Shown: piece after piece, positions 1 through 5,155 of the stretch | How the letters are laid out: the number at the start of each line of letters is the position of its first letter | Numbering within the stretch: position 1 is the stretch's first letter | Assembly: GCA_903877945.1 (NCBI GenBank) | Contig: CAIRFY010000579.1 | Location: 1 to 5,324, forward strand | DNA length: 5,324 nucleotides | Reading direction: 5' to 3' | DNA from: an uncultured Oscillochloris sp. | GTDB lineage: Bacteria; Chloroflexota; Chloroflexia; Chloroflexales; Chloroflexaceae | Position numbers and translations under genes: made by a program | The notes under the pieces: generated by a model | What the model was told of the DNA's origin: nothing | What the model saw: only the letters and a program-made list of their open reading frames with translations | Databases searched by the model: none

Positions 1-2
1 AG

Positions 3-55
3 CCCTCACCCCCCAGCCCCCTCTCCCCGTGAGGGAGAGGGGCAGGGGGTGAGGG
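3..55. repeat. GC-rich intergenic inverted repeat (hairpin)
   Basis: The outer arms 3-13 and 45-55 are perfect complements (11 bp). The inner arms 18-27 and 33-42 add 10 bp around a CGTGA loop, with a small internal loop at 14-17/43-44. The right arm also has four G-tracts (33-35, 39-42, 45-49, 53-55) with loops of 2-3 bases, and the left arm has the matching C-tracts, so either strand could alternatively form a G-quadruplex. GC-rich palindromes of this style are often dispersed between genes in large GC-rich genomes. It could also be the terminator of a gene lying to the left, but no T-tract follows on the plus strand. Copy number cannot be judged from one window. Confidence 0.7.
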
Positions 56-94
56 TCGTCCGGCAGCAAACTGTCACGCTGATTTGAAACATGC

Positions 95-165
95 CTCAGG
101 CCAGGTTTCGGGTGCCAGCATGACACGCTGGAACCTGAAACCTGAACCCTGAAACCTGGCCTGAG
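95..165. repeat. Imperfect inverted repeat with CCTGAAA repeats
   Basis: The arm at 95-113 (CTCAGGCCAGGTTTCGGGT) is complementary to 146-165 over 19 pairs, with one bulged T at 150. Inside, 115-119 (CCAGC) and 127-131 (GCTGG) can extend the structure. The right half contains three CCTGAAA-like units in a row (135-155). No coding frame is evident. It may be a REP-like element, a MITE remnant or a terminator for an upstream gene. No family is recognised. Confidence 0.6.
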
Positions 166-237
166 ATAATTTCTTGCATCTAAGTTAAGGTTTCATAACT
201 TTAAGGTCATTCTTAAAATTTCGTCATACAAAATCGC

Positions 238-264
238 ACTACATAGTGTATGATACACATAGCT
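238..264 (+). promoter_or_regulatory. Duplicated promoter/operator element, copy 1
   Basis: This 27-base block matches 966-992 at 25 positions, and both blocks lie upstream of paralogous genes (75 and 49 bases before the start codons). It contains a perfect small palindrome, ACTA-CA-TAGT (238-247), a TACA-TAG-TGTA inverted repeat (240-250) and a -10-like TATGAT (249-254). No good -35 is present: the hexamer at 17-bp spacing, 226-231, is ATACAA. That fits an activator-dependent, alternative-sigma or repressor-controlled promoter. In this copy only, GTGTAT-G-ATACAC (246-258) forms a further palindrome. The AT-rich stretch 166-237 upstream carries two TTAAGGT repeats (185-191, 201-207). Conservation is seen directly; the promoter role is inferred. 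Confidence 0.6.
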
Positions 265-338
265 AAGAGATATGAATATACGCCGTGCGTTCATGAGCGG
301 GGGCTCGTGGAGCCAACAGTGAAAGAAGGGGTTTCTCA

Positions 339-821
339 ATGAAGCGAATACTACGAGTTGCGGTTCTGGTGTCTCTTCTGAGCTTCAGCGTCATGGCTGT
401 CTCCGGTTGTGCTACGAGTCGCGCTGCGGCGGGTTCGCTACAGCCACTGCGGCAGGCCACGGTGGACGGGGCAGCCCAGGTGAACGTGGTTGTTAAATCG
501 TATGTTATTACACCAGACACACTCGTTGTTCCCGCAGGGAAAGTCTCCTTTCACGTCGAAAACCGCGATGTGATCGTGCACGAGATGCTCGTTGTGCATG
601 CCCAGACCAAGAGCTTTGGTCTGCCCTACGATTTCTCGATTTCCCGCGTCATTGAAGACCAGATCGACAAGCCCGGTGAGGTTCCCGACATCCAGCCCAA
701 CAGCTCGGGCGATGTAACGCTCGACCTCCCCGCTGGGCGCTATGTGCTGCTGTGCAACCTCGTCGGCCACTTCCAGGCAGGGATGCACACCCTCATTGAT
801 GTCGTTCCGAACGTCCAGTAA
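339..821 (+). CDS. Cupredoxin-domain lipoprotein, copy 1 (type-1 blue copper protein)
   Basis: This 160-aa protein is probably a membrane-anchored extracytoplasmic electron carrier. It has a basic N-terminus (MKRILR), a hydrophobic segment at residues 7-20 and a lipobox VSGC with Cys24 as the lipidation site. A low-complexity linker (about 25-47) follows, then a cupredoxin beta-sandwich (about 48-160). The expected type-1 copper ligands are all present: His81 in IVHEML, and Cys139, His144 and Met149 in GRYVLLCNLVGHFQAGM. The C-x4-H-x4-M spacing is that of rusticyanin- and auracyanin-type proteins. The start is supported by GAAGGGG at 325-331, seven bases before the ATG. The gene lies between its own promoter-like element and its own hairpin terminator. 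The partner protein and redox potential cannot be deduced. A copper-binding or chaperone role is possible, but a full C/H/H/M ligand set favours electron transfer. The paralogue follows at 1041. Confidence 0.9.
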   Translation: MKRILRVAVLVSLLSFSVMAVSGCATSRAAAGSLQPLRQATVDGAAQVNVVVKSYVITPDTLVVPAGKVSFHVENRDVIVHEMLVVHAQTKSFGLPYDFSISRVIEDQIDKPGEVPDIQPNSSGDVTLDLPAGRYVLLCNLVGHFQAGMHTLIDVVPNVQ

Positions 822-853
822 GAACGCACTGGCGGTAACAACTCATAAGAAGG

Positions 854-889
854 AAGGACGGGGTGAGCAACACCGCTCACCCCGTCCTT
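854..889 (+). terminator. Hairpin terminator after cupredoxin gene 1
   Basis: A perfect 15-bp stem (854-868 with 875-889) closes a six-base AACACC loop 32 bases after the stop codon. The downstream run is GTGGGTTGTTG, T-rich but interrupted, so intrinsic termination may be moderate. Its position between a stop codon and the next gene's promoter element supports the call. Confidence 0.75.
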
Positions 890-965
890 GTGGGTTGTTG
901 GACTGTACGAATCCTGCCCGCTTGATACCGTACGATAAGTTAAAAAATCGTCACACATAAAATAT

Positions 966-992
966 ACTACATAGTGTATGATAGGCATAGCT
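966..992 (+). promoter_or_regulatory. Duplicated promoter/operator element, copy 2
   Basis: It matches 238-264 at 25 of 27 positions; the only differences are GG at 984-985 in place of CA. The ACTA-CA-TAGT palindrome (966-975) and the TATGAT -10-like hexamer (977-982) are kept. Again no recognisable -35 is present (954-959 is CACATA). Retention of the palindrome while the neighbouring intergenic sequence diverged points to a bound regulator or a specialised sigma factor. The identity of the regulator is unknown. Confidence 0.6.
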
Positions 993-1025
993 GGTAGGTA
1001 TCATGATGTGCCGTGTGTTTATGTT

Positions 1026-1032
1026 AAGGAGG
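1026..1032 (+). promoter_or_regulatory. Strong ribosome binding site fixing the start at 1041
   Basis: AAGGAGG lies eight bases before the ATG at 1041. A longer in-frame reading from an ATG at 978 exists, but that codon falls inside the promoter-like element and has no ribosome site. The 1041 start also aligns exactly with the start of the upstream paralogue (MKR-LRV). Confidence 0.88.
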
Positions 1033-1040
1033 AGTTTCCT

Positions 1041-1511
1041 ATGAAGCGAGTGCTACGAGTTGTGGTTCTGGTGTCTCTTCTGAGCCTCAGTGTTGTGACC
1101 GTCTCCAGTTGTGCTAAGGTTGCGGCGAGTCCGTCGCTGCGGCAGATCACGGCGGGCGGGGCAACCCTGGTGAATGTGGATGTCAATTCTTATATTATTA
1201 CACCAAACACACTCGCCGTTCCCGCAGGGAAAGTCACCTTTCACGTGAGCAACCGCGATGCGATCGTACACGAGATGCTCGTTGTACACGCCCAGAGCAA
1301 GAGCTTTGATCTACCCTACGACTTCTCTATCTCCCGCGTCGTTGAGAACCAGATCAACAAACCCGGTGAGGTTCCCAACATTGAGCCCAATGCCTCGGGC
1401 GACGTGACGCTCGATCTGCCCCCTGGCCGCTATGTGCTGCTGTGCAATCTCGTCGGTCACTTCCAGGCGGGTATGCACACGCTCATCGATGTCCTCCCGA
1501 GCGACAACTAG
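1041..1511 (+). CDS. Cupredoxin-domain lipoprotein, copy 2 (type-1 blue copper protein)
   Basis: This 156-aa paralogue of the preceding gene has the same architecture: hydrophobic signal segment, lipobox VSSC with Cys24, short linker, cupredoxin domain from about residue 44. The copper ligands His77, Cys135, His140 and Met145 are intact, so it should bind copper and act as a surface electron carrier. Compared with copy 1, four Asp residues are Asn here (N56, N103, N106, N113) and Glu74 of copy 1 is Ser70, so the surface charge differs; the copper-binding loop is identical. The start at 1041 is set by the AAGGAGG site at 1026-1032 and by alignment with copy 1. It has its own promoter-like element, so it is probably expressed separately from copy 1 but under the same control. 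The exact redox partner is unknown. Confidence 0.9.
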   Translation: MKRVLRVVVLVSLLSLSVVTVSSCAKVAASPSLRQITAGGATLVNVDVNSYIITPNTLAVPAGKVTFHVSNRDAIVHEMLVVHAQSKSFDLPYDFSISRVVENQINKPGEVPNIEPNASGDVTLDLPPGRYVLLCNLVGHFQAGMHTLIDVLPSDN

Positions 1512-1543
1512 GGATCCACCGACACCGGCAGATAGCAAACGGC

Positions 1544-1589
1544 ACACAGAAGGGGGGAAGTGGATTAATCCGCTTCTCCCCTTCTGTGT
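1544..1589. terminator. Long hairpin between convergent genes
   Basis: A nearly continuous 23-pair stem (1544-1566 with 1567-1589, two G-T wobbles, centre GGATTAATCC) lies 32 bases after the cupredoxin 2 stop and 28 bases from the stop of the opposing gene. It can serve transcripts from both sides. No T-tract follows on the plus strand; instead a G-rich run (1591-1607) comes directly after the stem. The perfectly self-complementary centre leaves almost no loop, so a few central pairs would open in RNA. Confidence 0.65.
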
Positions 1590-1617
1590 TGGGGGGGCGG
1601 GTGCGGGAAGCGACATC

Positions 1618-4305
1618 TCATCGCATAACTATCGGCAGCCACATGGAGCGGTCATTCAGGATGCCACTCGACGCCCGAAACTGCGCCCCGCCGAGAGGGC
1701 CAGCCGTCACCCCGCCGGGGCCACGGCCAAGCTCGCCCGACAGATAGGCGCGTAGAAACCCGGCCCAGTCGCCATCACGCGGCTCGCCACTCGCTCCATA
1801 GAGGTAGCGCTGCACCATGGTGGGTTGCCCTCCGAGGCGTTCGTTCGTGGGGAAGAAGACCGATAGACCGGCGGAGTCACTGAGCGAGATTGGGCGACCG
1901 GCGATGCCTATGCCTGACACCTGCGCTGATGCCAGCACAAGCGGCGTCGTGCCGCCGTTTAGCTCGTTCAGCAGAGCTGTGCTGGCATTTTGCAGCGTCG
2001 TGGGCAGCGTCGTATCAGCAGTAATGGCGCTCGCAAGCCCTTTAAGATCGACCAGGGCGTCCTCCTGCGCGTTGATCAGGCCATTGCCCGACGAGTCATA
2101 TGCCTGAATGGTCTGGCGGATACGCCCAAGAGCCTTACGCATTGCGGCGCTATCGCTGGTGAGCGCAGGCGTGAGGACGCCACCAAGGGTGTTCAACGCA
2201 GCACTCACCGCCGTCGCCCGACTCAGGTCGTAGGCCGCGAGGCTCAGCGCCTTTGCGCTATCATAGTTGCCCATCGCGGTGCGATAGTCGTTCACGATAC
2301 CCTTGGCAACCTCGGCTGGCAGATCGCGCTTCGTCCCCGCCAGGAGTGGCAAGATCGCGGTGTAGAGGGGCAGCGACCAGTATTCGTCTGCGGCGGCCAC
2401 CATATAGCGGGCATAGGGCGCGTTCGCCGAGACAACCTCAACCGCACCCATCAGCGACGCCTGGTAGAAGATAATATCGAGCCGCTTGCCGCCCACACCC
2501 AGGCCAGCCGCGCCAAAGGCCGACTGTAGGCCAGCGATGTCGAGCGAGGGCACACCCGCAGCCGTCATGTCATAGCCCAGGCCACCGATAGGATGTCCGG
2601 GGCCAGCGATGATCAGCATCGTGTGTCTGGCAGGGTAACGCGCCATCGCTGTCGCCACGAAATCGCCCAGGGTCGCTGGGTCGCCCGTGGAGATTTCGCC
2701 GCGCTCCTGGCAGTCGGGCGTGGCCGTGGGCGACAGGTAGCAGAACGGCACCCCTGTATCACCGTAGGTGTCACTCAAGGTGACCAAATGCACGTGCGGG
2801 TAGTCCGCAGCCATGACGCGCAACTGGTCGAGCTGCCGGTCGAGCTGGGCGACCCGTGAGGTATGGACAGGATCGCCGAGCTGGTTGTCGCCCGCCGCGT
2901 AGACCATCAGTGTCCAATCGGCGGTGTTGTTCGCCGCTGCGGGGAGGGTGGCCGAAGGCGTCACCGCCGCTGTGGGCGGATCGACCTGCGTAGACACCAG
3001 GGTGATCGCCCGTTCGTAGAACGAGTAGCCGTACTGCACGCCTGCGGCATCAGAGACGACCACATACCAGCGGTAGCTGTGCCCGTCGTGAAAGCCGAAG
3101 TTCGGCACAGTGCTGAAGGTCTTTGGTGAGAGCATGAACTGGGTGGCAGTTCCCTTCGTTCCACACACCTGAGGCGGCAGGTTGGTGTTCGGATCGATCT
3201 GCTGCGGGTCGTACACGCAGAGCTGATACTGTTCTCCGATCACTCCCCGTGCGGCCCAGGTCAGAGTCACCGGACTCGTATCCGTAGCCACGACCGTGCT
3301 GTAAGAGAGCGGGTTTCGTAGTGACACATCTCCAACATCCATATCCAAGCCGGTCATTGTTTGCCCCGCCCCCAGCGCACTGATTGTCGGCCCGGCCCAG
3401 AAACTCACCCGGCCATCCGGTCGGGAGGTGCCCGTCGGTGCGTTCAGGAACCAGACCTGGTATGACTCGCCGGTACCCAGGGGCTGCACCCCAAAGAATC
3501 TGTAGCCCCCCACCGCATCGGTGACCGCATCAGCGATGATCGCGCTACCGGCGGAGGTGGTGCGCGACAGAAGCACATGGGCACCCGCCGTTGCCACGCC
3601 GCCCTGCGTCACCTTGCCGCTCAGCGCTGCGAACGATGCGCAGATTCCCATGTCAATGTCATCAACCCACAGCCCGCGCTGTGCGCCGCCCGGCGCGTTG
3701 CGCAGCGTCACCAGGAACAGTGCCTGTCTGATATTGCTCAGCGTGCCGAGCTTGGTCGTATCGGTGATGTCCCAGGTGAACGTGTGCCATGTGCCGTCAA
3801 CCTGAGCAGGTGCGGGTGCTGCGTCTGATGTGATAATCGGCGTGCCGGTGTTTACCTGATCCACCTGGTATATCTCGACCTGAAGCTGGTCGCCGACCTG
3901 CGTGTTTCCAGGGTCATAGCGATACGCAAGGGTGCCGGTGATCTCGCTTATGGCAGCCGGGATGCTGATCTGCTGGCCAACCGAGGCCACCCCACCGGTA
4001 GCTCCGCTGAGGAAAACCGACTGCGGCGCAGACTGCGACTGGGTTTTATCGAAGCTGACACGGGGCCGCTGCTGCTTCCACACCGTTGACTGTGAGACCG
4101 TCGGGTCAGCGAGGGCAGGGGAGCAAATGTCCACCTGGCTCAAGCGCGGGCCGGGCACCGCGCCGGGGTGGATGAAGGGCGGTGGCGAAGGTGGCACCGC
4201 GCCGGGGACAAACATCGAGGGGGGAGGGGACCGCTGAGCCGAGACACCCAGCGGCAGCAGGGCCAGCAGCAACGCAATCTGAATCATCATACGTGTAGGG
4301 CTCAA
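1618..4305 (-). CDS. Secreted multidomain protein with degenerate clostripain-like (C11) domain
   Basis: This 895-aa exported protein has a signal peptide at residues 1-23 (hydrophobic IQIALLLALLPLG, likely cut VSA/Q) and a Pro-rich segment at about 25-55. A beta-rich domain (about 58-222) resembles carbohydrate-binding or galactose-binding-like folds. It is followed by a carboxypeptidase-regulatory-like domain (about 227-330, with DAVGGYRFFGV), an Fn3-like domain (about 332-438) and a linker. The C11 peptidase-like domain (about 463-850) opens with DWTLMVYAAGDNQLGD and keeps the C11 features YDSSGNGLINAQEDALVDL (736-754) and GLSVFFP. Where active members have an HG motif it reads AGPGHP (Pro569), and where they have D-A-C-L-M it reads Q-A-S-L-M (Ser617). 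It therefore looks catalytically inactive and may bind rather than cleave. The six cysteines fall in three pairs (61/222, 363/381, 522/532). The chain ends in MWLPIVMR. The start is TTG at 4305 behind a G-run; the ATG at 4290 is an alternative with the same signal segment. Domain names are by eye; the C11 call is the firmest. Confidence 0.85.
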   Translation of the reverse strand: MSPTRMMIQIALLLALLPLGVSAQRSPPPSMFVPGAVPPSPPPFIHPGAVPGPRLSQVDICSPALADPTVSQSTVWKQQRPRVSFDKTQSQSAPQSVFLSGATGGVASVGQQISIPAAISEITGTLAYRYDPGNTQVGDQLQVEIYQVDQVNTGTPIITSDAAPAPAQVDGTWHTFTWDITDTTKLGTLSNIRQALFLVTLRNAPGGAQRGLWVDDIDMGICASFAALSGKVTQGGVATAGAHVLLSRTTSAGSAIIADAVTDAVGGYRFFGVQPLGTGESYQVWFLNAPTGTSRPDGRVSFWAGPTISALGAGQTMTGLDMDVGDVSLRNPLSYSTVVATDTSPVTLTWAARGVIGEQYQLCVYDPQQIDPNTNLPPQVCGTKGTATQFMLSPKTFSTVPNFGFHDGHSYRWYVVVSDAAGVQYGYSFYERAITLVSTQVDPPTAAVTPSATLPAAANNTADWTLMVYAAGDNQLGDPVHTSRVAQLDRQLDQLRVMAADYPHVHLVTLSDTYGDTGVPFCYLSPTATPDCQERGEISTGDPATLGDFVATAMARYPARHTMLIIAGPGHPIGGLGYDMTAAGVPSLDIAGLQSAFGAAGLGVGGKRLDIIFYQASLMGAVEVVSANAPYARYMVAAADEYWSLPLYTAILPLLAGTKRDLPAEVAKGIVNDYRTAMGNYDSAKALSLAAYDLSRATAVSAALNTLGGVLTPALTSDSAAMRKALGRIRQTIQAYDSSGNGLINAQEDALVDLKGLASAITADTTLPTTLQNASTALLNELNGGTTPLVLASAQVSGIGIAGRPISLSDSAGLSVFFPTNERLGGQPTMVQRYLYGASGEPRDGDWAGFLRAYLSGELGRGPGGVTAGPLGGAQFRASSGILNDRSMWLPIVMR

Positions 4306-4309
4306 TCAT

Positions 4310-4315
4310 CCCCCC
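4310..4315 (-). promoter_or_regulatory. Possible ribosome site for the C11-like gene
   Basis: GGGGGG on the minus strand lies four bases before the TTG at 4305 and 19 bases before the ATG at 4290. The distance suits the TTG better, which is why that start is preferred, but the site is not a consensus Shine-Dalgarno. An ATG at 4309 in another frame opens only a short unrelated reading. Confidence 0.35.
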
Positions 4316-4337
4316 GATCTTTTTGCAATCAAAAATC

Positions 4338-5105
4338 TTAAATATCCGGTGGCGGCTCAGGTTCGCCCATCATATCGCCGTACCAGCGCTCCAGCCACTC
4401 CAGCGCCTCGTAGAGCCTGCCGCCCGGCATGCGCCGGTACGATGAGATACCAAAGTTGCGGTAGAGTCCGCTGAAGACACCGAAATACTCGTTGCGCCGG
4501 GTGCGCTCGGCCAGGGCGTGGGCCACCCGCCGCGCCGTCTGGGCCAACTTCGCCGCCGAGGGATCGTCCAGGGTGTCCGCCCGTCGCGCCCAGGGATCGG
4601 CCCCCTGAGCCTCCTCGTTATCTTCGACCCCCACGCCGTCGAGTTGACGTTCAACCATCATCTGGTGGCGGGCCAGGGTGGCCATCGCCATCGTGCCCAC
4701 ATACGCCTGCTCGGCCTGGCTCTGCTGGTGGCGTCCTGGCAGCAGCACATCGCCACTATCGAAGCCCTGGGGCCGCGCCGTCTGCCAGAGAGTCGATGCA
4801 GCTTCGCGCTGAAAGAGATCTAGCCGGGCGCGGCCCGCTAGGTCGCTCACCTGCCCAGCATCCAGGGTGATCAGCCAGAGCGGCAGCAACTCCACGCGCA
4901 GGCAGAGCATCTGTACGTCGCCGGTGTCGGTCTCGACCGGCATACGTTTGGCCCCGGATGCTAGCACCGTATGGGCGCGCAGGCGGCGCTCCTCTTTACT
5001 GGCGCTCAGGCCGAGGGCGGCGCACAGCTCGGGTATCGGCAGGTAGGTGCGGTTCGGGTCAGGCCCGAGCCACGTCAGAATATCTTGGGCATAAAACCAG
5101 TTCAT
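4338..5105 (-). CDS. Phage antirepressor-like protein (P22_AR_N-type N-terminus)
   Basis: This 255-aa protein has no signal peptide or membrane segment. Residues about 20-108 resemble the P22 antirepressor N-terminal domain: YLPIPELCAALGLS, then a basic stretch, then GDVQMLCLRVELLPLWLITLD and a helix ending LFQREAASTLW. A Gln-rich helical middle (about 127-160) and an acidic linker follow. Residues about 185-245 resemble the ORF6C-type C-terminal domain (EYFGVFSGLYRNFGISSYRRMPGGRLYEALEWLERWY). Such proteins in phages bind DNA or a repressor to relieve repression. The role here is inferred: no integrase, repressor or structural phage gene is visible, so it may be a domesticated regulator or part of a degraded prophage. 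GAGG at 5114-5117 (minus strand), eight bases before the ATG, supports the start. The C11-like gene begins 32 bp downstream on the same strand with no terminator between, so co-transcription is possible. Confidence 0.75.
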   Translation of the reverse strand: MNWFYAQDILTWLGPDPNRTYLPIPELCAALGLSASKEERRLRAHTVLASGAKRMPVETDTGDVQMLCLRVELLPLWLITLDAGQVSDLAGRARLDLFQREAASTLWQTARPQGFDSGDVLLPGRHQQSQAEQAYVGTMAMATLARHQMMVERQLDGVGVEDNEEAQGADPWARRADTLDDPSAAKLAQTARRVAHALAERTRRNEYFGVFSGLYRNFGISSYRRMPGGRLYEALEWLERWYGDMMGEPEPPPDI

Positions 5106-5111
5106 AGAATT

Positions 5112-5155
5112 AGCCTCAGGAAACCCGTCCGTTTACGGGCGGGAGGAATGAGGCT
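5112..5155. repeat. Two-tier hairpin resembling an IS200/IS605- or ISC-type element end
   Basis: The outer stem AGCCTCA/TGAGGCT (5112-5118 with 5149-5155) and the inner stem CCCGTCCG/CGGGCGGG (5124-5131 with 5136-5143, one G-T pair) flank a symmetrical purine internal loop (GGAAA/AGGAA) and end in a TTTA loop. The pattern GGAA-stem-TTTA-stem-GAGGA on the plus strand is typical of the right-end hairpin and omega-RNA 3' end of TnpB elements. However, no tnpB frame lies to the left; the antirepressor-like gene starts only seven bases away. On the minus strand the hairpin sits in that gene's leader and includes its GAGG ribosome site (5114-5117) in the outer stem, so it could mask translation. 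Confidence 0.6.

Larger units (their letters stand above)
238..1511 (+). repeat. Tandem duplication of promoter plus cupredoxin gene
   Basis: The unit 238-821 is repeated, diverged, as 966-1511. Similarity covers the upstream element and nearly the whole coding sequence. The first 45 coding bases differ at only three positions, and the copper-binding domains are about 81% identical in protein (92 of 113 residues by hand alignment). The stretch between element and start codon is 26 bases shorter in copy 2, and the signal-peptide-proximal linker has small indels. The two hairpins after the genes are unrelated in sequence, so the duplication did not include, or did not keep, the terminator. Confidence 0.85.

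Noticed and set aside
3..165. CRISPR array
   Set aside because: The repeats are inverted rather than regularly spaced direct repeats, with no spacers of uniform length.
978..1040. Extended N-terminus of cupredoxin 2 starting at 978
   Set aside because: The extra 21 codons fall in the promoter-like element and leader, lack a ribosome site, and do not align with the paralogue. AAGGAGG before 1041 fixes the start.
1432..1755. Overlapping plus-strand reading frames running out of cupredoxin 2 into the intergenic hairpin and the opposing gene
   Set aside because: They cross the terminator hairpin and overlap two well-supported genes; composition is Arg/Pro/Ser-rich as expected for shadow frames in GC-rich DNA.
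1990..2529. 179-codon plus-strand frame inside the C11-like gene
   Set aside because: It is antisense to a clear C11-domain coding stretch, Arg-rich, and without recognisable motifs.
2593..3129. Two consecutive 88-codon plus-strand frames opposite the secreted protein gene
   Set aside because: Antisense shadows of a GC-rich gene; no domain or ribosome site supports them.
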